Notes under the pieces: generated by a model
The model's input: the letters and a program-made list of their open reading frames with translations, nothing else
Told to the model about the DNA's origin: nothing
Database searches by the model: none
Assembly (NCBI GenBank): GCA_005885165.1
Contig: VAXR01000006.1
Location: 1 to 13,226 of the forward strand
Source of the DNA: Actinomycetota bacterium
Lineage (GTDB): Bacteria; Actinomycetota; Thermoleophilia; Solirubrobacterales; Thermoleophilaceae
Length of the DNA: 13,226 bases
Direction of reading: 5' to 3'
Shown: in pieces, positions 1 to 6,423 of the stretch
Layout of the letters: each line of letters starts with the position of its first letter
How positions within the stretch are numbered: position 1 is the stretch's first letter
Made by a program: the position numbers and the translations under genes

Positions 1-509
1 GCCCGCCGCAGCAGGAGGACTCGTTCTGGAACTACCTGCGCGACCACGGCGGCAAGCGGTTCGTCCGCTCGCTCGACTGGATCGGCGTGGACGCATACCC
101 GGGGACGTTCTTCCCGCCGGTCGACACCCCCGGCGGGGAGCGCGGCGCGCTCGCCAACGCCTTCAGCGCCCTACGGTGCTACGCGGCGACGCCCGGGATC
201 CCCTCGACCGTCCCGATTCACGTGGAGGAGAACGGCTGGCCGACCGGCCCCGGGCGCTCCTATCAGAGCCAGGCGCAGGCCATGGACACGATGGTTCACG
301 CCGTAAACGACTTCCGGGGGACGTTCCACATTTCCGATTACCGCTGGTTCAACCTCCGCGACGGCGACTCGACGAGCGCGAGCTTCCAGACCCAGTACGG
401 GCTGATGACAGACCAGTACAAGCCGAAGCCGGCGTTCGCCGTCTACCGCAAGCTCGTGTGCAGGCTCGCCGCGCACAACCCGCGCGGGAAGGCTCGCCGC
501 TGTGGCTGA
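1..509 (+). CDS. Glycoside hydrolase-like protein (clan GH-A type), C-terminal part
   Basis: The reading frame is open from base 3 to the TGA at 507-509; its start lies upstream of the window, leaving 168 visible residues. I see DWIGVDAYPGTFFPP near the beginning, then HVEENGWPTGPGR, and later SDYRWFNLRDGD followed by QYGLMTDQYKPKPAFAVYRKL. A Glu-Asn-Gly motif on a late strand, a Trp-containing strand after it and a closing 'KPKPAF..YRKL' helix are typical of the last strands of a (beta/alpha)8 glycosidase, where the ENG glutamate would be the nucleophile. The end KARRCG is basic and not domain-like. Substrate and family cannot be assigned from this fragment, and any signal peptide is outside the window. 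It is not obviously linked to the genes downstream. Confidence 0.6.
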   Translation, partial: PPQQEDSFWNYLRDHGGKRFVRSLDWIGVDAYPGTFFPPVDTPGGERGALANAFSALRCYAATPGIPSTVPIHVEENGWPTGPGRSYQSQAQAMDTMVHAVNDFRGTFHISDYRWFNLRDGDSTSASFQTQYGLMTDQYKPKPAFAVYRKLVCRLAAHNPRGKARRCG

Positions 510-606
510 GCCCAGATTGGACTCAAGGTCTTCGCGCCACGTCCGAGTAGAGGTCTTACCTAGAACCAAATTCCCCGGGGGGCGAACACGACCACGGAAG
601 GGTCTT

Positions 607-633
607 CTCCCCACAAGGCGAAGCCTGTGGGAG
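607..633 (+). other. Strong hairpin in the leader of the DUF2384 gene
   Basis: The arms at 607-619 and 623-633 pair over 11 bp with a GAA triloop and two single bulged bases (C612, A616). No T-tract follows. It lies 98 nt after the glycosidase stop and 53 nt before the DUF2384 start, so it could be a terminator for the former or a leader element of the latter. The whole 510-686 gap is less G/C-biased than the coding regions and matches no riboswitch class I can recognise. Confidence 0.45.
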
Positions 634-686
634 CCGACTTTCACAAGGTTCGGGATCCGGCGCCCGGGGGCAAAGGAAGTCCGTAA

Positions 687-1040
687 ATGACCTACGAGAA
701 CAGCCTCGCGGGGCGCATCGAAGGCGATCGAATCGATCGGGTCGCCGAGTGGCTGGAGGCCAGTCTCGGGCCGCGCCTCACCGCGTTCTCGGTCCGCGTC
801 ACTCCGCTGCGCCTCGGCAAGATCGCCCACGGCGACGAACAGCCGGGCGACGAGCTCGAGCGGCGCCTTCGCAACCTCTACGCGGTGGTGCGCCTGCTCA
901 CGCAGCGCGACGCGCTCGAGCCGGCGCAGGAATGGCTCACGCGGCCGAACCCCGAGCTCCACGACCGTGCTCCCGCCGAGCTGCTCCGCGAGGGCGAGTC
1001 GCCCGAGCCGGTGTGGTTCGCGGCGTCGCCGACGTTCTAG
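687..1040 (+). CDS. DUF2384 (antitoxin Xre/MbcA/ParS toxin-binding-like) protein
   Basis: A 117-residue protein. The second half contains LEPAQEWLTRPNPELHDRAP followed by AELLREGESPEPVWFAA, which is the signature of the DUF2384 / MbcA-ParS-Xre C-terminal domain ('...WL..PNP.L.G..P.ELL..G'). That domain in known systems binds a RES-type NAD-degrading toxin. The N-terminal half (about residues 1-60) is helical-looking and charged, but I see no clear helix-turn-helix, unlike classical Xre antitoxins. The ATG at 687 is well supported by an AAAGGAAG Shine-Dalgarno at 672-679, 7 nt upstream. The stop is TAG. No RES toxin lies beside it: upstream is a glycosidase and downstream a convergent carboxylase. 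It is either an orphan or a DUF2384 protein with a different job; the family call is good, the function unknown. Confidence 0.65.
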   Translation: MTYENSLAGRIEGDRIDRVAEWLEASLGPRLTAFSVRVTPLRLGKIAHGDEQPGDELERRLRNLYAVVRLLTQRDALEPAQEWLTRPNPELHDRAPAELLREGESPEPVWFAASPTF

Positions 1041-1082
1041 CGGCGCACTCCAGTCGGAAGCCCGCCCTGCTCACCGCAGTGC

Positions 1083-1122
1083 GAGTCAGTTCTTCGTACC
1101 TATAGCTATGAACATTTGACTC
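1083..1122. terminator. AT-rich inverted repeat between convergent genes
   Basis: GAGTCA-GTTC (1083-1092) and GAAC-ATT-TGACTC (1110-1122) pair over 10 bp with a 3-nt bulge around a 17-nt AT-rich loop that contains the palindrome ATAGCTAT. It sits between the TAG ends of the DUF2384 gene and the carboxyltransferase gene, so a shared bidirectional terminator is the simplest reading. There is no clear T-tract, and the rest of 1041-1152 shows nothing gene-like. Confidence 0.35.
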
Positions 1123-1152
1123 TCACCCGGACAGCGGGGACGACGAGAGGAC

Positions 1153-2673
1153 CTAGACCGGCGTGACCGGGTTGCGCTTCCGCGGCCACTGTCGGCGCTT
1201 GCTCATGCTCAGCGCCAGGCGGCGCGCGATCTCCTCGCGGAGGTCCTCAGGCTGGATCACCGCGTCGACGACCAGCTCCGAGGCGAGATGGAGGATGTCG
1301 ATCTCTTCCGCGTACTCGCGCCGCAGCTCCTCCACCCGCTTCGCGCGCTCCGACTCGTCCTCGATCGCCTGGATCTGGTTGTAGAAGACGGCGTTGATCG
1401 CGGCCTCCGGCCCCATCACGGCGATCCGCGCGCCCGGTAGCGCGATGCACGAGTCCGGCTCGAAGGCCGGCCCGGCCATCGCGTAGAGCCCCGCCCCGTA
1501 GGCCTTCCGGAGGATCACCGAGAGCTTCGGGACCGTGGCCTCCGAGACGGCCGAGATCATCTTCGCGCCGGCTCGGATGATCCCCTGGCGCTCGACCTGT
1601 GTGCCGATCATGAAGCCGGGCACGTCGGCCAGGAAGACGAGCGGGATGTTGAACGCGTTGCAGGTCCAGATGAAGCGCGCCGCCTTGTCGCTCGAGTCGA
1701 CGAACAGCACCCCGCCGCGCTGCTTCGGCTGGTTGGCCACGAGTCCGACCACGCGGCCATCGATGCGCGCGTAGCCGACCACCAGCTCCTTCGCCCAGCG
1801 CCGCTGCACCTCCAGGAACGAGCCGCTGTCGACGAGCACCTCGATCAGCTCGTAGACGTCGAACGCCTTGTTCTCGTCGTCCGGGATGAGATCGCGGACC
1901 GACCTGTCGGAGGCCGCTGCCGCCGGCGGCGCGGGCGGCGGATCCTCGCGCCAGCTGGTCGGGAAGTAGGAGAGGTAGCGCCGTGCCACGTCGATGCCCT
2001 CCTCGTCGGACTCGACCAGGAAGTGGCCGCACCCGGACACCCCGGTGTGCATGCGCGCACCGCCCATCTCCTCGAGCGTCACCTTCTCCCCGATCACCAT
2101 CTCCGCCATCCGCGGCGACCCGAGGTACATGGAGGCGTTGCCGTCCCGCATGATCACCACGTCGCAGAAGGCCGGGATGTAGGCCCCGCCCGCGGCGCTC
2201 GGGCCGAACAGGACGCACACCTGCGGCACGACGCCCGACAGCTTCACCTCGGTGTAGAAGATCCGGCCGGCGCCGCGACGGCCGGGGAACATCTGCACCT
2301 GGTCGGTGATCCGGGCGCCGGCGGAATCGACCAGGTAGATCATCGGGACCTCGTGGCGGAGCGCCTGCTCCTGGATCCGGATGATTTTCTCGACGGTCTT
2401 GGGGCCCCACGAGCCAGCCTTGACCGTGGGGTCGTTGGCCATCACGCAGACCGGTCGCCCGCCGATCGTGGCCATGCCGGTCACGACGCCGTCCGCGCCG
2501 AATCCCTCCTCCTCCCAGTTCGCGAGCAGGGCCTCCTCGGCGAAGGAGCCGGCGTCGACGAGCCGGTCCACGCGCTCGCGGACGGGCAGCTTGCCCTGCT
2601 GGGCGGACTTCTCGCGGTGGCGCTCGGGGCCGCCCGCGCGTGCGCGCTCGAGCGCTTCCTTCAGATCCGACAT
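1153..2673 (-). CDS. Acyl-CoA carboxylase carboxyltransferase (beta) subunit
   Basis: A 506-residue biotin-dependent carboxyltransferase of the propionyl-/methylcrotonyl-CoA carboxylase beta family, near the usual 500-540 residues. It moves CO2 from carboxybiotin to an acyl-CoA in the cytoplasm. The N-terminal crotonase-like half contains YLVDSAGARI (about 113-122), GRIFYTEVKLSGVVPQ and the oxyanion-hole stretch SAAGGAYIPA (159-168). The second half contains DVPGFMIGTQVERQGI, RKAYGAGLYAMAGPAF and GARIAVMGPEAAINAVF. The 'YGAG.Y.M.G.AF' and 'VMG.EAA' segments lean towards methylcrotonyl-CoA carboxylase, but the substrate cannot be fixed by eye. The biotin carboxylase/BCCP partner is not in the window. 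The ATG at 2673 has no Shine-Dalgarno but follows a TATCGT box by 7 nt, suggesting leaderless mRNA. The gene lies 60 nt downstream of the broken hydroxyacyl-CoA dehydrogenase. Confidence 0.9.
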   Translation of the reverse strand: MSDLKEALERARAGGPERHREKSAQQGKLPVRERVDRLVDAGSFAEEALLANWEEEGFGADGVVTGMATIGGRPVCVMANDPTVKAGSWGPKTVEKIIRIQEQALRHEVPMIYLVDSAGARITDQVQMFPGRRGAGRIFYTEVKLSGVVPQVCVLFGPSAAGGAYIPAFCDVVIMRDGNASMYLGSPRMAEMVIGEKVTLEEMGGARMHTGVSGCGHFLVESDEEGIDVARRYLSYFPTSWREDPPPAPPAAAASDRSVRDLIPDDENKAFDVYELIEVLVDSGSFLEVQRRWAKELVVGYARIDGRVVGLVANQPKQRGGVLFVDSSDKAARFIWTCNAFNIPLVFLADVPGFMIGTQVERQGIIRAGAKMISAVSEATVPKLSVILRKAYGAGLYAMAGPAFEPDSCIALPGARIAVMGPEAAINAVFYNQIQAIEDESERAKRVEELRREYAEEIDILHLASELVVDAVIQPEDLREEIARRLALSMSKRRQWPRKRNPVTPV

Positions 2674-2680
2674 GCCCGAG

Positions 2681-2686
2681 ACGATA
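2681..2686 (-). promoter_or_regulatory. -10 box TATCGT for the carboxyltransferase gene (leaderless)
   Basis: Reading the minus strand, TATCGT is followed by 7 nt and then the ATG at 2673. A TAnnnT -10 element at this distance puts the transcript start at the A of the start codon. No Shine-Dalgarno is present and no convincing -35 is visible. The same spacing recurs at several other genes in the window. Confidence 0.45.
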
Positions 2687-2717
2687 ACCGCGCGCTCGCG
2701 CCCGGCGGAGCGGGCTG

Positions 2718-2735
2718 AAGAGCGCGTTTGCTCTT
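2718..2735 (-). terminator. Small hairpin at the end of the hydroxyacyl-CoA dehydrogenase gene
   Basis: AAGAGC (2718-2723) and GCTCTT (2730-2735) form a perfect 6-bp stem with a 6-nt loop, overlapping the TAA stop of the dehydrogenase. It could weaken readthrough into the carboxyltransferase gene. There is no T-tract, so the terminator call is tentative. Confidence 0.3.
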
Positions 2736-3618
2736 ACAGGCCGGGGTCGACCGCCACCGGCTTCTCGCCGGAGTAGTCGTAGAAGCCGCGGCCGGACTTC
2801 TGGCCGTAGAAGCCGGCGGCGACCATCTTGCGCAGGGTCGGCGGCGCGGCGAAACGGCGCTCGCGGTACTCGTCGAACATGATGTCTGCGATCGACGCGG
2901 TCGTATCGAGGCCGACGAAGTCGAGCAGGGTGAAAGGGCCCATCGGGTGGTTCGCGCCGGCCTTCATGGCGCTGTCGATCTGCTCGATCGAGCCAACGCC
3001 CTCCTCGTAGGCGCGGATCGCGTCGAGCAGGTACGGGACGAGCAGGCGGTTGACGATGAAGCCGGTCTTGTCCTTGGCGTGGACAGTGAGCTTGCCGAGC
3101 TTCTCGCCGAACTCGAAGCCGGTCGCGAGCGATTCCTCGTCGGTCGTCACGGTCTGGACGACCTCGAGCAGCGGCATCACCTGAGCCGGGTTGAAGAAAT
3201 GGAGGCCGATGAACCGCTCGGGCCGCTTGGTCGCGGCCGCCTGCTCGATCACCGAAAGCGACGAGGTGTTGGTCGCGAGCACGGCGCCGTCCTTGACGAT
3301 CTCGTCAAGCGCGCGCCACATGTCGATCTTCAGCTCGAGGTTCTCGGTGATCGCCTCGATCGCGAGGTCGCAGTCGGCGAAGTCGACGTAGTCGAGCGTT
3401 CCGGAGATGCGCCCGCGCACGGCGTCGGCCTCGGACTGCTCGATGCGGCCCTTCTCGACCGCGCGGGCGAGCTGCTACTCGATGCGCCCGATGCCCTTGT
3501 CGAGGCGCTCCTGGTCGACCTCGCGCAGGACTACCTCATAGCCGGCCTGGGCGGCGACCTGCGCGATGCCGTGCCCCATCAGACCCGCTCCGAGCACGCC
3601 CACCTTCGAGATCTCCAT
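2734..3618 (-). pseudogene. 3-Hydroxyacyl-CoA (3-hydroxybutyryl-CoA) dehydrogenase, interrupted by in-frame TAG
   Basis: Both halves lie in one frame, giving 294 codons if the stop at 3475-3477 is read through; family members are about 280-295 residues. The ATG at 3618 has an excellent AAGGAGG site 3-4 nt upstream. The Rossmann motif GAGLMG (10-15) starts the NAD-binding domain. After the TAG (codon 48, following GIGRIE) the protein continues with QLARAVEKGRIEQSEA, LATNTSSLS, the catalytic GLHFFNPAQVMPLLEV (His140, Glu152) and FIVNR (Asn190). The C-terminal domain carries GANHPMGPFTLLDFVGLD and ends near KSGRGFYDYS. Every catalytic element is intact, so the only lesion seen is one codon that is one base away from AAG, CAG or GAG. 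The enzyme would oxidise 3-hydroxyacyl-CoA with NAD+ in beta-oxidation or butanoate metabolism. A recent nonsense mutation, strain polymorphism or sequence error are the options. Recoding is unlikely because TAG ends at least seven other genes here. Confidence 0.85.
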
Positions 3619-3668
3619 TAGCCTCCTTCTCCCGTCGTCGTCAGCGCGTTCGAGCGCGGGGAGACTAC

Positions 3669-4448
3669 ATGCCACTCGTCGAGATCGAAGACCGCGGCGC
3701 TGTTCGCCACGTCGTAATGGCGCGGCCGGAGAAGCGGAACGCCCTGAGCGGAGAGCTCGTTCGCGACCTCGGGGAGGCCTTCCGGGAGGCGGCGGGGGAC
3801 GATTCCGTCCGCGTCTTGGTGCTGCGCGGCGACGGCGCGATGTTCTCCTCGGGCATGGACCTTGCGGACCTCGGCAGGCTTGCCGAGGAGCCCGAGACCG
3901 TGCGCGCGTACCGGCGGGAGATCCTCGCCATCTGGAACCTGCTCGAGGAGATGACGAAGCCGACGATCGCGCAGATCCACGGGGCGTGCCTCGGCGGGGC
4001 GATGGAGCTAGCCCTGGCGTGCGACATGCGCGTGATGGCCGAGGACGCGGTCGCCGGCCTGCTCGAGGCGCGGATCGGGCTCCTGCCGGATGTCGGCGGC
4101 TGCTCGCGCCTCCCGGCCGTCGTGGGCGTGGGACGGGCGAAGGAGCTGATCATGACCGGCCGGGTGATCGACGGCCACGAGGCCCACCGCATCGGGTTCG
4201 CCAACCGCGTGGCCCCCGCGGACGAGCTCGACGCCGCCGCGCAGGCGCTCTGCGACGAGCTGCTCGCCTGCGCGCCGCTCGCGATCGGGCTCGCCAAGCG
4301 GATCATCGACGCCTCGGCGCGCCCGGCCCTCTCGACGACGTTGGAGGCCGAGATCGCGGCCCAGGAGCGGCTCGCGGCGTCGGCCGACTACGCCGAGGGC
4401 GCGCGGGCGTTCAGGGAGCGACGGGACCCGGAGTTCGCGGGACGCTGA
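3669..4448 (+). CDS. Enoyl-CoA hydratase/isomerase (crotonase family)
   Basis: A 259-residue crotonase-fold enzyme, the typical length. The oxyanion-hole segments are FSSGMDL (59-65) and HGACLGGAMELALACDM. Both acid/base glutamates of hydratases appear to be present: Glu113 in GGAMELAL and Glu133 in LLEARIGLLPDVGG. They are 20 residues apart, as in rat mitochondrial enoyl-CoA hydratase (Glu144/Glu164). That favours a real hydratase over an isomerase or hydrolase, though substrate specificity is open. The ATG at 3669 has GGGGAG at 3658-3663. It is divergent from the broken dehydrogenase, sharing a 50-nt intergenic stretch with no recognisable -10, and its TGA is only 4 nt from the convergent F420 reductase gene. 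Methylglutaconyl-CoA hydratase is one possibility given the carboxylase and HMG-CoA lyase nearby, but that is inference. Confidence 0.88.
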   Translation: MPLVEIEDRGAVRHVVMARPEKRNALSGELVRDLGEAFREAAGDDSVRVLVLRGDGAMFSSGMDLADLGRLAEEPETVRAYRREILAIWNLLEEMTKPTIAQIHGACLGGAMELALACDMRVMAEDAVAGLLEARIGLLPDVGGCSRLPAVVGVGRAKELIMTGRVIDGHEAHRIGFANRVAPADELDAAAQALCDELLACAPLAIGLAKRIIDASARPALSTTLEAEIAAQERLAASADYAEGARAFRERRDPEFAGR

Positions 4449-4452
4449 CTGG

Positions 4453-4812
4453 TCAACCGGCCTGTAGGTCCACCGCGATCGGCAGCGCCCGGCGTCTCCA
4501 GTCCTCCAGGTCGCCGCTGTAGCGCGGCGCGTACTTCTCGGGGAGGAGACGGCGCGCCAGCGCGTCCTCCTCGGTCCTGGGCTCGGCCGGACGCGCGCGG
4601 CCGTGGAGCGTGCGGTCGCGGATGCGCACGGTGACGGCGGGCTCGCGCATCAGGTTCCGGACCCAGTTCGAGCGGTCGCCGCCGCCGGACAGCATGTAGA
4701 GCGTGTCGCCTTCAACCGCGAACCAGATCTCGATCTGCCGCGGCTCGCCGCTGATCCGCCCGGTCGTCGTGAGGTAGCAGTAGTCCTCGTCGCCGAGCTC
4801 TGCGTCGATCAC
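4453..4812 (-). CDS. F420H2-dependent nitroreductase/quinone reductase-type (DDN-like) protein
   Basis: A 119-residue single-domain protein of the split beta-barrel deazaflavin-dependent oxidoreductase family (F420H2_quin_red type, typified by mycobacterial Ddn). Diagnostic segments are YLTTTGRISGEPRQIEIWFA (12-32), LYMLSGGGDRSNWVRNL (38-54) and REPAVTVRI (56-64). The G-x-x-S-G-x-P-R and GGG..S.WV.NL motifs in this family contact F420 and its phosphate/polyglutamate tail. The GTG start at 4812 overlaps the stop of the flavin reductase gene as GTGA, so the two are translationally coupled. Its probable job is hydride transfer from F420H2 to a quinone or other acceptor; the true substrate is unknown. 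F420 synthesis genes in the same window make F420 use plausible. Some relatives bind other flavins or haem-derived ligands, so cofactor choice remains inferred. Confidence 0.8.
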   Translation of the reverse strand: MIDAELGDEDYCYLTTTGRISGEPRQIEIWFAVEGDTLYMLSGGGDRSNWVRNLMREPAVTVRIRDRTLHGRARPAEPRTEEDALARRLLPEKYAPRYSGDLEDWRRRALPIAVDLQAG

Positions 4813-5300
4813 GCCTCGTGCCCCGGCCGGATGCCCTTCGCACGCGAGAACGGGAACGCCAGGCCGTCGTATCCGGCCCGGCCGTCGAACGGCTCGAGCG
4901 CGAACCCGACGTGGTCTCCGAGCACCACCCGGTCCACGATCCGGCCCGCGAACCAGCTCGGGCAGTCGTCGAGAACGGGCAGCCCGTCGGGGCCGGGGCT
5001 CCAGGCGCAGCGCGCGAACTTGTCCTCGTCGTCGCCGGTCTCACCGCCGAAGAGCTCGACGAGATCGGCGGCGGACTCCGGGACTACGTGCACGGCGATC
5101 GCTCTCGCGCCCGCCTCGAGCGTGCGGTACGTGTGGTTCTTGTCCGACACGCACACGAGGTACCGCGGAGGATGGATGCTGCACTGCGTCGCGAAGCCGA
5201 CCAGGCAGCCGCTGCGCGCATCGCCGGCGACGGTGGTCGCTACGAGCATCGGGTACTCGAGCGCCCCGACGATGCTCTCGAAGGCGTCCGGGTTGTTCAC
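4809..5300 (-). CDS. Flavin reductase family protein (FMN-binding split barrel)
   Basis: I take the GTG at 5300 as the start, giving 163 residues: VNNPDAFESIVGALEYPM is the usual N-terminus of this family. A longer reading from the ATG at 5363 adds 21 Arg-rich residues that look like leader sequence. Motifs are GFATQCSIHPPRYLVCVSDK (35-54), NHTY (55-58) and ELFGGETGDDEDKFARCAW (82-100), typical of actinobacterial flavin reductase-like proteins that bind FMN and use NAD(P)H or feed reduced flavin to a partner. A TACGCT box lies exactly 6 nt before this GTG with no Shine-Dalgarno, supporting both the start and a leaderless transcript. Its stop overlaps the next gene (GTGA), an F420H2 reductase-type protein, so the pair is probably made in equal amounts. 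The electron acceptor is not evident. Confidence 0.85.
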   Translation of the reverse strand: MNNPDAFESIVGALEYPMLVATTVAGDARSGCLVGFATQCSIHPPRYLVCVSDKNHTYRTLEAGARAIAVHVVPESAADLVELFGGETGDDEDKFARCAWSPGPDGLPVLDDCPSWFAGRIVDRVVLGDHVGFALEPFDGRAGYDGLAFPFSRAKGIRPGHEA

Positions 5301-5306
5301 CAGTCG

Positions 5307-5312
5307 AGCGTA
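5307..5312 (-). promoter_or_regulatory. -10 box TACGCT for the flavin reductase operon (leaderless)
   Basis: On the minus strand TACGCT is followed by 6 nt and then the GTG at 5300. The TAnnnT element and spacing predict transcription starting at the start codon. No -35 consensus is seen. This box also argues against the upstream ATG at 5363 as the start. Confidence 0.45.
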
Positions 5313-5360
5313 CCCCGCGGGACGCGTGCTCCGGCCCAACGCGCGTGAGCAGAGCCTCCG

Positions 5361-5366
5361 CATAAT
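5361..5366 (+). promoter_or_regulatory. Possible -10 (CATAAT) for the DUF2231-DUF4383 pair
   Basis: CATAAT is the best -10-like hexamer in the 5301-5419 divergent region and would give a leader of roughly 45-50 nt carrying the GGAGG site of the DUF2231 gene. No matching -35 lies 16-18 nt upstream. Just downstream, ACGTAG occurs twice as a short direct repeat (around 5376-5395), of unknown meaning. Confidence 0.22.
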
Positions 5367-5419
5367 CCAACCGTGACGTAGACGCATACGTAGTCCCCGA
5401 CATCGAGCCGGAGGGTGTT

Positions 5420-5971
5420 ATGAACAGCGTGATCGACCTGCTGCGAGGCTGGAACGGAAAGCCCTCGCATCCCCCGCTGACCGACGCGAGCATCGGCGCC
5501 TATACGGTCGGCGTGGCGATGCTCGTGGCCGGCAAGCTCGGCCTCGAGGAGCACCAGATGGCGCATGGCGCGCTGCTCGCGATATCGGGCGGGCTCGCGC
5601 TCGCAGCGCCCACGGCGATCACCGGCCTGCTCGATTGGCTGCAGCTCGAGAAGGGCACGACGCGCAAGACGGTCGCGACGATTCACCTTCTCACGATGGT
5701 CTCCGCCACGCTCGTATTCGCCGGAACGTGGCTCGCGCAGCGGCCCGGCTACAACCACTCCCGGATCGAGACGCTCGGACTCGTGCTCGGACTCGCCGCT
5801 GAGGCTCTTCTCGCAATCGGCGGCTACATCGGTGGGACGCTGGTCTTCGCCTACGGGGTGCGAGTGGTCGGACGGCCCGACGCGCGCATCGCAGACGCGC
5901 TCATCCCCGGCCGCCTGAAGCCCGCCCCACCGCCAACGCAGACGCAAACGAATCCACCGGAGGTCACATGA
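5420..5971 (+). CDS. DUF2231 family four-helix membrane protein
   Basis: A 183-residue integral membrane protein. Hydrophobic segments fall at about 23-41, 49-73, 85-106 and 117-146, giving four helices. The DUF2231 marks are the N-terminal SHPPLTDASIGAYT (His17-Pro18), GLLDWLQLEKGT after helix 2, and GGYIGGTLVFAYGVRV at the end of helix 4, which mirrors the family's 'GGWLGG.LV...GV.V' signature. The tail is Pro/Thr-rich and presumably cytoplasmic. The ATG at 5420 has a CGGAGGG Shine-Dalgarno about 5 nt upstream. Its stop overlaps the start of the DUF4383 gene as ATGA, so the two are coupled. DUF2231 proteins are uncharacterised; conserved histidines in the membrane region hint at haem or metal binding, but I cannot show that here. 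Confidence 0.85.
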   Translation: MNSVIDLLRGWNGKPSHPPLTDASIGAYTVGVAMLVAGKLGLEEHQMAHGALLAISGGLALAAPTAITGLLDWLQLEKGTTRKTVATIHLLTMVSATLVFAGTWLAQRPGYNHSRIETLGLVLGLAAEALLAIGGYIGGTLVFAYGVRVVGRPDARIADALIPGRLKPAPPPTQTQTNPPEVT

Positions 5972-6396
5972 ACGGAAGGTCCCCCGCCCAGGTCTACGCG
6001 TTCGTCGTCGGAGGGACGCTGGTTATCGCGGGCATCATCGGTTTCTTCTACTCCGCGGCGTTCGATTCGCCCGGCAAGGTGCACGACGTGTTCGGTGTCC
6101 TGAGCGTCAACGGCTGGCACAACGTCGTCCACATCGTGACCGGCGCGCTCGGTCTGCTGTCGCTCGGCTACGCGGCGTCGCGGGCCTACGCGCTCGGCCT
6201 CGGTGTCGTGTACATCGCCATCGCCGTGTGGGGCTTCATCATCGGCAACCACGAGTCGATCCTCGGCTTCATCCCAGTGAACACCGAGGACAGTGTGCTG
6301 CACGCGATCATCGGCGTGACCGGGCTCGCTGCGTACGCGGTGACGCCCGCCGGCCCCGAGCCGGCGACCGCGCCGCCCGCGCCAGCGGGCAGCTAA
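5968..6396 (+). CDS. DUF4383 family membrane protein
   Basis: A 142-residue membrane protein with hydrophobic segments at about 8-29, 52-70, 73-93 and 108-125, and a Pro/Ala-rich tail. NGWHNVVHIVTGALGLLSLG (48-67) is the hallmark of DUF4383 ('N..H...G..GL'), repeated in weaker form as DSVLHAIIGVTGLAAY near the C-terminus. That gives an internally duplicated look with one histidine per repeat. The ATG overlaps the TGA of the DUF2231 gene. Function is unknown; co-translation with DUF2231 suggests the two form a membrane complex or share a stress response, which is inference from gene order only. It ends in TAA, 39 nt before the SRPBCC gene. Confidence 0.82.
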   Translation: MNGRSPAQVYAFVVGGTLVIAGIIGFFYSAAFDSPGKVHDVFGVLSVNGWHNVVHIVTGALGLLSLGYAASRAYALGLGVVYIAIAVWGFIIGNHESILGFIPVNTEDSVLHAIIGVTGLAAYAVTPAGPEPATAPPAPAGS

Positions 6397-6423
6397 TCCT
6401 CTAGGCCGCGCTCAGCGCATAGG

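Noticed and set aside
502..690. 62-codon frame from GTG 502, touching the glycosidase stop and ending in ATGA with the DUF2384 start
   Set aside because: The junctions look operon-like, but third positions are far less G/C-rich than in the neighbours, the product is an Arg-rich sequence without a recognisable motif, and the frame runs through the hairpin at 607-633. Probably non-coding leader.
3475..3477. Genome-wide TAG recoding (pyrrolysine or similar)
   Set aside because: TAG is the terminal stop of at least seven intact genes in the window, each ending where its family ends.
2728..3621. 297-codon plus-strand frame opposite the broken dehydrogenase
   Set aside because: Antisense shadow rich in Asp/Glu/Arg/Leu with no family resemblance. 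The minus strand carries clear catalytic motifs and a ribosome site, so its single TAG does not make the plus strand the real gene.
5301..5387. Longer flavin reductase starting at 5363 or 5387
   Set aside because: The extra residues are Arg-rich and unlike the family, and the TACGCT box lies inside that extension exactly 6 nt before the GTG at 5300.
5376..5395. Short direct repeat ACGTAG near the divergent promoters
   Set aside because: Only six bases and two copies; too short to claim an operator, mentioned only in passing.
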